A stretch of DNA of 64,000 nucleotides, from contig NC_134433.1 in NCBI RefSeq assembly GCF_030867145.1, positions 13,529,216 through 13,593,215 of the forward strand, given 5' to 3'. Origin of the DNA: Opisthocomus hoazin (Eukaryota; Chordata; Aves; Opisthocomiformes; Opisthocomidae). This document shows, piece after piece, positions 47,101 through 59,100 of this stretch (position 1 is its first letter; each line of letters starts with the position of its first letter). The notes under the pieces were generated by a model that saw only the letters and a program-made list of their open reading frames with translations, did not search any database and was not told where the DNA came from. Position numbers and translations under genes: made by a program.

Positions 47101-48863
47101 TGAGTTTGAACCAGAACCATTCAGTCACCTATGGAAAGGCTCCTTTTGGGTCAAGGGAAGGATCTAGCCCAGGAGAACGTCATCTCCCACACATGAATGT
47201 GATAGAGGAACATCCACAGCTCTGTGCACGTATTTTCTGTTAAAGACCACTTTTCTTTTTGTTGCGTCTCTTGGTTGTGTTTTTTAGCTTTGGTTGGAAT
47301 ATTATCCAAAACCTGTACCAGTTGACTGCCTGTTTTGTTGGCTTAAGGCCGGCAAGAAGGGCTCAGAGAAGAGTGCTCAGTCTGCTCTGGTCGTTTGTGT
47401 TTCTTTTTATTATTTTGTTGTTCCTGTCTCCATCCCTTACGACTTTTATGTAGTGTTTTACTACTGGAAACAATAAAGCTTTGGCTCAATAACAAATGCT
47501 TACCATTCTTGAAACAGTAAAAAGTTTTTTCCATTCCCAGGTTGCAGATACTTTCCAAATCCTTGGGCTGGCTCCAGCGAGGAAGGAAAATAATCCAGCC
47601 AGTGGAATGGTGATTCACGCGGCTGAAGCGTAATTGAATTCTGCACTGGAAAGTTGTCTTTTGTCTTGCCCCTCTTTGGTACCTTGTGCTGGCCATGGCA
47701 GGGGACACAGGTCTGTTCTTCAGCCCCTCTGTGAAAGGTTTTCTGTGTTGTAACCACTAAGCATAAAGCAGCACCGCTTGTCATTCTGTCAGGTGCTGTC
47801 TCCACGACCTCCCAAGGTTTGTCACTCGCTCCGGTTTGACAGTCGGGGTCCATTTATCTCTGCCGACAGAGAAGCGTCTCCGCGTTGTTTGCCGAGCGTG
47901 TGCAGCCCTGGCTGCTCTGCGTTCCCTTCCACTCGGCATTCAGCTTCAAGGTTTCAAATGGCTTTTTAATCTGTTTTTGCCTTTCCCATTTTAAAAGTGC
48001 CTTGATAATTGCTCTTGGGATTGTTTTGCTGGGGAGCTGCCGTTAGTCCAAGGATGGAGCATGTCAAGGACTAACCACCTCTACGTTGTTCCTTCCCCCC
48101 TCCGCTTGCCATGACAACAACCAATGTATGGGAAAGTCGACTGCAGGATCTCTCTGAATCAAAAACACTGTCCATGAATTGCCAAGTTTCCATGTTTGCT
48201 TTTTACAGCTGTAGTTTGAGGGGAAAGGGGATGCTTTCTCTGTAGGAACCATGCATAGCAGTTGAACGTAGCTGAAGCAAATGGGCTACCAGCTGGTGTT
48301 TAGACAGTGTGTTTCTGGCCATTACCGAATCGGAAAGCGAAAGCCCTGGACTATCAGCTGGAGCGCTTGGACGGTAACACAAAATGGCAGATAATATCTG
48401 CAGATGGCTGAAGTTTATTTGTAAAATAAAACTTAGCAGCAGTTGCTCTTCTCTGCTCCTCACCATCCCTCCCATAAGATATTTCCTTCCAGGGAAGAGG
48501 GCTGGTGGCAGTGGTGTCTCACCAGCCCACCTCTCCCATTGCTTTGTTCCTGTCGCGTTGCAGACTGCTCTTCCGATCATAACGCCTTGTTTCTGCAGAT
48601 GGGTGAGATTGAGGGAGAGTTCAGGCAAGATTTTTAGGAGAGCCGATGCTGCAATCAAATAATGAGACTTTCAGCAGGCACAAGCTGGCAGGTGATGGGT
48701 AAGCATCTTGTGGAAAATTTGTATTTTGAGCTGGTCATTCAGATTCCTTCCTGACCATTGATGCTTATTAGCAGTATATTCGGGTAGCGCTAGAAATACC
48801 TGCGATACTTGAGAGGCACGACAAGATGGGGTTCTTGCCATGTAGCTCCATGGCAGTGCAGAC
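38121..48863. other. Intergenic DNA between RPH3AL and DOC2B, left part
   Basis: About 10.7 kb with no supportable exon, tRNA or complete repeat. Open frames are short or lack ATG starts and family resemblance. AATAAA signals near 44397 and 47472 have no gene to serve on current evidence. A degraded CR1 fragment lies near 41990. T-rich patches occur near 41061-41087 and 42411-42440. Confidence 0.6.
41992..42045 (-). mobile_element. Possible degraded CR1 tail, minus orientation
   Basis: GGCTGGCTGGAAGGACCTCC followed by AGAGGTCAGCAGGTCCAGCC resembles the reverse complement of the CR1 3' end (usual form GGTTGGAAGGGACCTCTGGAGGTCAT and so on). The fragment is short and diverged, so it may be coincidental. 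Confidence 0.5.
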
Positions 48864-49793
48864 GGGAACACGATGTGTGCTGCCTGCCAGTGCCGTGTGG
48901 CAGCACCCACGGGCAGCCGCGCACATCCTCGTACACCCCTGCCCTGCGCCCCTCTCCCTGCAGAAATATCTCCTCTTGTCATCTTCGTGGCAAAACGTGA
49001 AAGGAGCCAGCCCAGCCCCACGGCTGGTGTAGCACGCTGCTGCTGGCCTGTGCCGCACTGCCGAGCGGTCCCTGGGGATGCCTGCACAGCACCCCAGGGT
49101 GCTGCTCTGATCAGTGCCTGGGAGCTGCACCTACGAGGGGCGAATTCAAATCCCCTCAAGGTGGAGGGCTGTACACATTCACCTTTGTGCTTTGCAGGGA
49201 TTGTCTGGGTTGGAAGGCATCTGTTGCATTTCTTTCCACTGATTTCTGTCTGGCACTGGAAGCTGTTTGTGAAATCTTGGAGGGATTATTGCTCTTGTTT
49301 TCCCTCTCTGGAATGAGTGGCTCTACATGATGTATTCATATTTTGCCAGGAAGGATGGAATTGTGGTTTTAAAGTATTTTTGTTGTGGACTGTATCAGTT
49401 TAACAGCAACTGTTGTGCTCGGAGCCGTCTCTCAGCCCCCAGCTATATGCCATTTCCTCTCAGGTGCTTCCCCGTTACTCGGGAGTTGACCAAATGCAGC
49501 AAACGGGCATCACTGCCTCCCTTTCTCGTCAGCTCTCCTACCAGCCTAATCACAGTCAGCAGTTATTATCTGGGGCTGGAAACTTCCTGCTAATCACAGC
49601 CTTGTCAGGGCCATCTGGGCAAGGGGTGCTGGCAGAGACAGCTTCCCCCTCCTGAGCAGGAATGATTTCTGCTTTCAGAGGTGGCTCTGAGTAATTATCA
49701 CAGGACTGTGGATGTTTTTAATAGTTTGCAGTTATATACCTCTGCTCCGGCTGCCCTGACACGTCACTGGCAGGCAGCACACATCGTGTTCCC
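48864..49793. repeat. 930-bp interval bounded by a perfect 29-bp inverted repeat
   Basis: The 29 bases at 48864-48892 (starting GGGAACACGATGTGTGCTG) are exactly the reverse complement of 49765-49793 (ending ACATCGTGTTCCC). Similarity continues inward with gaps for about 20 bp more (CAGTG-CGTGT-GCAGC type). The inside has no recognisable transposase, and no target-site duplication flanks the ends. It could be a non-autonomous DNA element, or two oppositely oriented copies of a dispersed repeat. Confidence 0.7.
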
Positions 49794-52700
49794 TCATGTG
49801 TGGGAGCTGCCCTGGAGCAGCTAATTTCTGGGCTCGGTTTTGGGGGCTGGATTTGGGAGCTGGGTGGAGAGATCGCATCTCTGAGACCGGTCCTTGCTTT
49901 GCAGGGCTGCCCTGCTTTGTAGCGACAACCCTGCACAGCATCCCCCAGCTCAGCTGCTGGCGCTGGCTCTGTGCTGGAGATTTCTGAGGCTCATTCACCC
50001 CCAAAAGAGTCCTCAGACTGATACATACCCAGCCCCTGGATGGGGACAGCAGCTGGATCACTGAGAGCGGCTGAGCCCAGCATTATTATTTTTTCTCCTG
50101 GTAAAGCCAAGCTCAAGAGATCTCGGTGAACAGCTGAGCCCTGCTGCGGGAGAGCAGGGGGCAGGATCTGGGCCCTGGGTGAGCAGTCATCAAGCCGCTG
50201 ACAGGACGGACCTTCATCTTCAAATGACACTCATGCAAAATTAAACTCCTCCAAGGAATCACACCATGGCCATTAAAATGGTGCCTTGGAGGACAGAAAA
50301 ATAAACGGAGAAACGCAAATTAGGGATATAAATCTTTCTGGCTATGCCTGGGAGGTACCTGTTTAATTAGCGTCATTGAGCAGCCTTGATGTAGTAAGTG
50401 CTAAGTAGGAAATTTGCCAAATTTTCCCTGTTTTGACAGCAGGTGACTTGTGTTCTGTTTGAATTTCCACCTTGTGATTGTTTTTCTGTACTTGTCGGAG
50501 TTGCTGTGTTGTCTGTAGCATGAGGAATTAGCTGCTGTCACCAGGGCTAATCAGATGCCACTGCACTGGGGAGGAGCTGCCCGCAACGTCCTGCCTGAGC
50601 CCTCTGCGGTCATGGACGTCTTTGCATCTAAGGCCTAAGGGATTACAAAGCTATTTAAACAAAGTATTGTGTGGTAGAGTTAATGTGTTTAATCATGTTT
50701 TTTGGTTCCTGTCCTCCTGGGGTACAGAGGTCACTCACCCCATGACAATTTTAAAAGAAGGGCTCTTCTCCCTGCTGCGTTGGAGGGAGGACAAGCTCTG
50801 TTCCCTGCAGAGAACTCAGCCACACGTGGCCGGGATACAAACCCAGCCCCTCTCCAAGGGGCTGAACGCGAGGGCTGCTCCACATCGTGTTGCAGTGAGC
50901 TGCTCAGGCTTCTCTGCACTGCTTCCAGTGCTGCCTCGGTGAGTCAGGACCTGTGGTGTGAGGTGCTGAGCCGGCACAGTCGCACACGTTGGTCCTCTGC
51001 GAGGATGATCCTCGGGGCACGGAGGAGCCTTCTGCCCTGCGTGCCCCCTCTCGCACAGCTCTGCTGTGGGCTTTGGGGATTTATTCGTGTGGTGAAGAAG
51101 AATATCTCTGTGAGGATTTGGGTTAGGGAGTTACTGAGCCTTTGTTTATATATCACCCCTGTGTATTCCAGCACTCTGATGCTAATTGGTACCACTGTAA
51201 CGTGGATCTTTTTAACACTGATAATGTTTGTGAGTTATTGGATGCTTGGCCTGGACCTGCCTGGGAGTTGCAGGCAAGATGTCTAGAGGTGCTGCCGTCA
51301 CCCAGGCATTGCCTCGCCGGGTTTGCATCCTGCCTGTATGCATTCTGGCAGCCTCTGCATCGTGCTGTTTAGCAGATCAGATCACTGTTACTGACCTGCA
51401 CCGTGGGAGATGGTGGGATTAGGATGATGGAGTGGTTGGAGAGGATAAACAATAATGATGCGACATCGGCGCAGCCCAAACAATGCCTTTCTCTTTCATG
51501 TTTTCTTTTTCTGTCGGTTTGCCATTCAAGTGTAATAAGATCAGTGCAGATAATTTGTATATTCATACAAAACATAATTTTCCCTCCTGTGCTTTACCAG
51601 CTGCACTGCAGTTGAAAAGGCAAATACGCACTTTCTTTTGCATGGTTATGAATGGGTGCATCTGTTCCTCAAAGACAGGCAAAGGAGGGTGAAACAACTG
51701 GAAAAGAAGGGAAGAAATCAGATGCAGCCCATTTCATTGCCTCTGTGGAGAGAGAAATGTATAGGAATCAGATTTTTGCAGCATGGGCTCAGTCCCACAC
51801 TGATGTATTTGGGAGGTGAGTGAGACACCAACATGTGGGAAATGCAGAGGAAGGGGGTTTGTTCAGAGGGGGAGCAGCGTGTGGAAGCACAGCAACCCTG
51901 CAGCGGGGCAGGAATGCCCAAGGGAGATCAGCCCCACCTTGATCAGGGTCTGCAAACCACCATGCAAGGACAGCTAGAGCTGTGCACAGGGCTGGTCCTG
52001 CTCCTCCGCCTGGGCTGCAGCCGTGAGAGCGCAGCTCCCTGCTCCCGGTGTTGGCTTTGCTCTTGCGGTGCTGCCTTGCTCCAGCTCTGCGTAGGGCTTG
52101 GCTGGGAATATCAGGGCAAAGACTGGAGCTGAGCTGGGCTGTGCTTGCTCTTCACTAGCTGGAAATCACAGCCGCTTTGCTCCCTGGGCTCTTTCCCTTC
52201 CTGTGCCAGGGGCTGCATCCCTGAGCCTTCATCTCTGCATCCCTCAGGCTCTGCCCAACAGCTCTTGCTGGAGGTCCAGCATCCCCAGCGATGGCAGGAG
52301 GAGGAGCAGGGCTAGAGTTTCTACAGCGCTGGACCTAATCTGTTGGGCTTTCTTTCCTCCCTCCTTTTTCTTTTCTGAGCGAGGCCCACTAGAGAGGCAA
52401 GGGGAGGGAGGAAGAGGGGTTTAATTTTCTCCTGTTATCTGGTATCTCCAGCTGTGAGCCACGCTGACAGCCGTGGGCTGATCAAACACTTGAGCAGCCT
52501 CAATTCACTGTCCCATCTACGTGGTCATAAATAATGTAAGTGCTCTGCCCCTGTGTGAGCCCATATCCTGGCAGCAGTGCACCACCACGTTCCTTCCTCC
52601 TGTTGCCATCGTGTTGGGCTCCCGCCTTCATTGCTTGTGACATGGAGTCATTGGGCATTAGCGGTTGGCTTTGGCACGTAACGACACAATCATGTGCAAA

Positions 52701-54639
52701 CGTGTTCTTCCTCCAAGCAGGATTTTTTTCAGCCAGAAATTCTGGTTCTCTCCCTCCCGTTGAGATGGAGTCCCTCTGACCCCTCTGCCAGGTTTGTCTC
52801 TATTTTTCATGTGCTTTGTGAGTCCAAAAGGTCCTGGATATGGGAGCTGAGCACCGCTTTGGAGTGAAATACAATGCACTCTGCTTAAAGGATAGGAGTT
52901 TACCAAAGCCACTGGGAGCTTCTTGTCTGCCTTCCAGCCAAGGGTCTTGACGTGGTTTTTAAAAGTCTTAAAATGTCCCCATTTAATAGCTTGAGTGGTT
53001 AAAGCAGAGATATGCTAAATGCCAGGCTTTGAAGCTGTGTGAGGTGGACGGCAGCAGTGGTGGGTGGGAGCTGTGCAGGGCAGGGAAAGGCCCCCTTCCT
53101 TGCCTTCCTCTGTGCTGCAGCAACAGGGCTGCTCTCAGCTTCGCTGGGGAGATGCTGTGCAGCCCGGCTGGCGAGCGCACAGCCGATCCAGCTGCAGAAT
53201 GGGGTGGGGGCTTGTCTGGGCATGGCCAGGCTGGGAACGGGGTCCCCCGGAGTCGGATTCGCCCCAGTGAGTGGTAGCTTAATGCGTCTTTTCTTTACAG
53301 TTTCTTCAACTACAGGAAGTGACAAGAAACCAAGCGGATGTGGGTTGGTTTGTGTGAATAGACCCCAAAAGTATCAGGTGATCTTGTCTGAGCAGTGCTT
53401 TTATTTACATGGCAGCATTGTTACCTGCACCAGCTAAGGGGAGAGAGGGCTGCTCCGGCTCACTGCATCGCAGCAAACTTCCCACCGAGCTCGCCGACGG
53501 ATTTGCAGCTCTTGCTGGCATTGATTGGTTCAGGCATGTCTAATCCCAAGGGCACTTCGAGGTTTAGCTCTGTGCATCTTGCAGGCCAGCACTTGGAGAT
53601 AAGTCACTGTAATTTGCAAAGCTTTCAGTGGTGGCAAGGCTTGTGGGCACTCTGAGTCTTGGTGGAAATGGTTTGGACACCGGTGGGCCGGTCCTTTTGT
53701 CTGTTTTCACGTCAGCATTTGGAAGGAGCGCAGTGGTGATTTCTGGGGCTGGAGATGCCCAGGGAGTTAACGTGCACCTCCTGGTCCCTCCCGACTCGCA
53801 ATTACCGGGCCTGAGAAGGGGCTCAGTAACTCCTTGTGCAGCTCTGCATTAGAAAAGTGCTGAGGGGCATTTAGCTGCCCTGCTGCCTGCACAACACTTC
53901 TCACCGTGTGATTTTGTGGGTGGGCTGCAAGACTCTCTGCTCAGATGTTACTGCACGACATTAACGCTGGAGCGGGTTCTGCTGAGGAGGCCAGGAGGGG
54001 AAGCTGCTTATAAATCTGTATAAATCTGATGTTGCCACCAAATTGTTGCAGTGTGGCTTTGGAGGGGTTTTTGCCTTTCTGTGGTCCATGGGTGCAGAGT
54101 CTATTTCTGTTAAGAGATCAGGAATCATGTAATTGAATCTCTCCCCCTTCCTGTAAAATCAAGGAGTTGAATCAAAGATCGTGTGATTTTTCTAAAAAAA
54201 AGGAGAGCAAAAAGAGTTCATTTTGGGTTCTCTTTATTGACCTCTTAAATTCCGAGCTTTGCAGCCTGCTGGGAGTGTTTGGTCGAGCTCTTTTCACAGC
54301 TGTGAGTAGGATGGACTGAACTGCCCATTATCCTGGGACCTGGGACCCAGGCTCTGGAGAGGCTGCAAGAGACCCTGGGGACTGCGAAGGGGCAGTTCTA
54401 GCCTGGGTGACGCTGATGCTGAAGCTGGGGATGTGTTGCTCCTGACCCCTGCAAGGGGCATGCCTGTCCCAGCTGAGGTGTAACCTGTGTGAGTAAGACC
54501 CTGAGGAGGAAAAATGTTGCTGTTTCCTTGGCATCTGAGTGGCCAGGGATTGTGCCTGACAGCAGGAGATGGTCCCTGGGGTTGAGCTGCCAATGGCCGT
54601 GACTGGTCACCCAGAAGGCTGCTGGGGATGCAGCCGGAC
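49794..54639. other. Intergenic DNA, middle part
   Basis: No gene, RNA or known repeat was recognised. The 194-codon frame at 50702-51286 shows no family features. Sequence composition is ordinary, with AT-rich stretches near 50270-50440 and 51480-51600. Confidence 0.6.
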
Positions 54640-54800
54640 GAGCTTCATTGGGATGCAAATGGATGTAAATTCATGTAAACATATGTCTCGGTGCAGGTAG
54701 CGACTCGTGCCCAAATTATGCAAATATTCTAATCCAATAATGTTAATGTCATGATTATCCAGCAACACGATGTTCATTAATTTGGTTCCCTGGCTCTTAC
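54640..54800. promoter_or_regulatory. Enhancer-like cluster: two octamers, FOX and homeodomain motifs
   Basis: Within 160 bases there are perfect octamers ATGCAAAT at 54653-54660 and 54718-54725, a forkhead-type TGTAAACATA at about 54675-54684, CCAAT at about 54733, and several TAAT/ATTA cores up to about 54780. The segment is AT-rich between GC-richer flanks. Function is inferred from motif density alone. Confidence 0.4.
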
Positions 54801-55127
54801 ACCCATCACTGTCAACATGATTAGGCTGAGGCAGAGACTTGCAGCATCTCTGGCAAGTGGGGCCCATGTCAGGGAGGGAAGGGGACACCCAGGTCATGGC
54901 GGGACCGGGAAGGACCCTTCATCTGCCTGGCGAGGCCCGGAGGTGCCATGTGTCCTGGGGAGCCCCTCCACGTGCCTGGCCAGGGTACCCCTGGTTGCTG
55001 TGCTCTCCTCGGGAGGCCTTTCCTCCCAGAAGGAGACTTGGAGCTGGTTTCACAGTCCCCCAAAGCCTGCAAAGTAGCTAAACTAGCATTTCTTAATATC
55101 CATCGCTGTGATCAGATGAACAGGACT

Positions 55128-55146
55128 AGCAGGGCCATCTAGTGAC
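55128..55146 (-). promoter_or_regulatory. CTCF-like motif, minus orientation
   Basis: The minus strand reads TCACTAGATGGCCCT, close to the CTCF core CCACTAGRKGGCRC with a T at the first position. It faces left, towards RPH3AL. Confidence 0.4.
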
Positions 55147-55544
55147 TCCTCTGGCTGCTTAATGACCTGGGAGGTGCCCCCCCTTAGATGGGTACAATTT
55201 GAATGTGTGTGGTTTGAACTATGCCCCTGCACCTATCCGCATCTCCCTGCATCTCCCTTTTTTTTGGCTGGTGGTTATCCCTTGCCCTGCATTTTTGTTT
55301 TCCCAGGTTCACTACAGAGCTGGAAAATGCTTGGGCTTCCCTGTGGTGGAATGGAAAATTGTCCTGCATCGCCTTGGGTTGGGTGACATCAGGTCAGACG
55401 GCTAAATAGCCTGTAGATCTGAGAGGAGAGGGATCCTGCAGGCTGGCTTGCCTTCCCCAACACTGCCGGTAAAGCTGCTCTCTGGGCAGAAGTCTGCTTG
55501 TCTCGGCTGTGGCCTCAATTTCTCTGCTGCTAACCTGCAGGTGC

Positions 55545-56100
55545 CGGTGTAGCCGCTTGCCGGGGCACTGCGGGGCTTCCTCGTCGCCGGCTGCTCCCGC
55601 GGCTTCGTGCCGGCTGGCAGCCACGGAGAGCTGAGAGCTGCCTGCCCCGGGGAAGGGCTCAGCACATCCCCCCGCTGCCTGCCCAGCCGGCGGGGTTGCT
55701 CCATCAGGTACCTCCTGCGGGTACATCCGCGGGGGTTTTTGCAGTCCCAAAAAGAGCGGGTTTGTCTCTGTGGTGCGAACGTGAGCAGCCCTGCCCAGTT
55801 CAGGCGAGCTGGGGCTGTTTGCCCCCTCCAGCGGCCTGACCCCGTAGTAGATACGGATTTGCCCTTCTCCTTGCACGACTCCAAGGCCTTTCATTTTGCT
55901 CTTTCATTTGTGTTGCTTTTTGCAATGTCGGCATGATATTGGGATTTGTGGATGGGGCCAGGAAAATGCTCTGGCAGTGCCAGCGGCCGATTCCCTCGCA
56001 GCTCGCTGAGGCTGGTCGAGCCTCATGATCCAGAGACGGGCAGGACAACTCCTGCTGGGGGGAGCAGCAGCCAGGACGGAGCTCCGCCAGCCGTTGCAGG
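55545..56100. promoter_or_regulatory. Orphan CpG-rich segment upstream of DOC2B
   Basis: About 25 or more CpG occur between 55545 and 55860, and another group at 55980-56095, against a CpG-poor background. No exon is recognisable, and the open frames on both strands are the usual result of high GC. It lies about 7 kb upstream of the DOC2B start and could be an alternative promoter or enhancer. Confidence 0.4.
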
Positions 56101-59100
56101 GCTGTGACAGGTACATTTACTGCACTAAGTATCAGCGCTGAACGGGGGCTTTGGTTGGATTGCTTTTGACAGGATGTCGTTAGCCTGATGTGTATGTGGG
56201 AGAGGAGCAGCTATAATGCTCTCTTAATGCAGCCAAATTGCTCTTTAATTCTGCAAAACCAAGATGTTATTTCAAGAATCCCCGGAGCTCGCTGTGCAGC
56301 ATCTTGATGCTGCCGGTTATTGGTGGCCTTTTCCCTCTGCTTTCATCCAGCTCCAAATTCTCGGAGCGTGGCGTGGGAGCAGTCCTCCCCTTGGCCCTGC
56401 GGAGCTCAGCTGCTTTCTCCCCGTGCTTGTCTTTGCGTGTGTTAACTCTGGAAGCTAGTGGTGACTCCTGAAATGCCTCCTCCCACCAAAATGTGAGCAG
56501 AAAGTCTATAAATTTCCATGGCAACAGGGCCAGGCCCTAAATGCTGATGTTCACCCTGTTTCTGGACATCTGTGGAGGCTGAAGAGCTGGGTGTGCGGGA
56601 GGCAGCGGTGCCCAGCCGGAGTACAGCTCCCCGGGCCAGCACTCGTTGGTTGTCCAAGCTGCTGTAGGGTAAGGTACTGCTGCAGAATAGTCATCGGGCT
56701 TTGCTCGTGGCTGCTTGGAAAGTCTTGAGAAGTGATGTTGTCATCCTCCTGCATCTGGGAGACGGTTGGGAAAGGGAGAGGTAAAAGCAGGGTAAAACTA
56801 CTAAGACAAGTCAGCTGGATAATCTCAGAGGACATTGACTCCAGCTCAGAAAGGCACTGAGAGCAGATAAAATTAGCCTAATAAGAGTTGATGCTACGCA
56901 GAACTCTCCCCTCCCTTAAGTGCAAGGGATTGAGTCTGCATTCAGCTTGCAGGCACATAACGAAACGAACCAGCGCCATGCGAAAAGGCGGCTTTGCCTG
57001 GCCTCGCGGTGGCAAAGCCCTCTAAGGCTCTGGAGTTCGGGGGAACCCGAGGACTGTGAGGGAAATAAGAGGAAAAAGTCAAAAAAGGCTCATTCCTAAG
57101 AAAATATCCCCGAGGACTGGCTCTGGACAGCGCTGTGTCCCGAGATGGGATCTCGGTGAGGGTGAAGCAGGACACTCACATTCCTATTGAGGGCTGAACC
57201 CAGATCGTCCCGCGTTCCTAACCCGGCAGAGTGAGCTGGGCGCTGCTGCCTGCCGGTGCAGAGGACTCATGGTGCTTCCCCTTCTGCCACTGGGAGACTC
57301 CCGAAAGCAGATGGACCAGCCCTGGGGATGCAAGTTTGGGTGTGTGGGATGGGGGTGTCTCTGCTCTCGCCCTGGGTTTGAGGAGCAGTGGGTCCACGGG
57401 CCGTTGTCGTGAAGCTGCAGAGCTGCTCGGCGCCTCGCTGGCAGCTTGCTCCTGTCCCTGCTGGCTTTAGCCTCCGTGTTGAGACACACGTAGGCCAGCA
57501 ATGTACCCTCCCCTTGTGCACCGTTCAGTTGGATTTTCCTGCAGCTTCCCCTTCTCACTGCTCACAGATCCACCCCAAGTGAATTCGTGTGTATTGCGTA
57601 CGTGCTCCATATAGCTAGTATTCACAGCAACTGATGATCTACTCTGGTTGATTTGCAGGTGAGTGCTGTGTTGGCAATCGTACCATCAGGGTGCACACAC
57701 AGAGCACGTTCCCTCCCCGAACAGGAGAGCAGACATTCCTCAGGACTCCAAAAACCAGTGCATTAAAATTACAAAACAAAACACCAACTATTTTGGGATT
57801 CACATTGAAATGGCAACATATGCTACACATTAAACATCAGCCCTTACTGAAAGTTTAGCTATTCTGGGCCCATCCTGATTGGTGCTGAAGAAGCACAGAG
57901 AGCAGATGCCTCTCTACCTCCTCCTGTGCTTTTGGAAGCTCCCTTGCAGGTCCATCTGCGGGTAGCAAACTGCTGGTAAGAGAGACGCCATCTCCGCTTG
58001 CCGTGAGTTGGATGTTTCATAAGGTCTCCAGGAACCTTAAGCAATATTTTGAGGGGAGAGGGCTCTTTCTTGCTGGCGTTTGCCCTTTGCCTGGCTTTCT
58101 GAAAAAGGTTTGTTTGTGTCTGCTTTGTAATAGAGTGTGGGCTGTGTTTTACCACAGTGATTTTGTTCGCAGCTAGTAATTGCTGGTTAAATCTGGTCGA
58201 ATGATGGTTGTTAGCAGGGCCTGTTTGAGCACAGATAACCTCAGACATTATTCGCGCAGAGGAGCAGTGGGGACTGGGGTGCACTGTGATATCGGCACTG
58301 CCGGGGAGCCTTAATCGGCACAGCCTATGGTAAGCCTCTTAGGATTATTTAGCCAAGTTTCCTAGTTATCATTATTATTATTGCTTTATTTAGCAAATGC
58401 AAAGGGTGTTTAACCAGGTAGGGTCCGCAATGCGCTCGATGGGCTCAGCCGAGCGTCCCCAGCAACTGAAGTCGGGGATCTTTCAGGGTAAGCAACCTCG
58501 TTGCCGGTAGCTGCGCATCAGCCAGAAGACAGCGCCTGGCGTGAGCCAAGGAGCAAGGCACATGTTGCTTTTCAATTAACCCCCTTCCCGTGTGCACAGC
58601 CATGCCGGAGCTAAGCTCATTTGAAGAAGAAAGAAGTATGTTTCATACCTCCCAGCGGGGTGGGCTGAAGACAGTGTAGGTCCCGAGTCACCCCAAAGTG
58701 GTGGAGTGGTCTCTTCCAGCAGCGTTGGCAGAGCTGGGCTGGCAGTGTGGGTGTCCCCTGTTATGTCCCTGCAGCCAGGTTGAGCTGACATTATCTGCTG
58801 GCACCCTCTCATGCCTAAGGCTGTGGGTACTTGCTGTGGCTTCATACAGGCTTAAAAATTATTGGGAATAAGCAAAAAGAAAACTAGGGCTGGTGCTGCC
58901 TTGTGTCACCTCCCTGGGTGACTGTCAGACCTCCCTGCTCCCAGCCTGCAGTAGGTCCCCCTGAGTTCAAGGGTGAGTGAGATCCAGAGGTCGTTCCTCC
59001 AAGCAGAGGCTTTAATTTGGCATCGGTTCTTCAGGCTTGTGTCTTCGCCAGTGAAGTCCAGCTGCTGCACTTTTCATTTGGAAAGGAACAGATTAAACTG

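Noticed and set aside
44397-47477. AATAAA signals at 44397 and 47472
   Set aside because: No gene ends nearby on either strand; AATAAA is common by chance in AT-rich intergenic DNA.
50702-51286. 194-codon plus-strand frame
   Set aside because: No family features; a hydrophobic tail alone is not evidence of a gene.
55394-55894. 160-166 codon minus-strand frames over the orphan CpG-rich segment
   Set aside because: Expected from high GC and few stop codons; no conserved motif was recognised.
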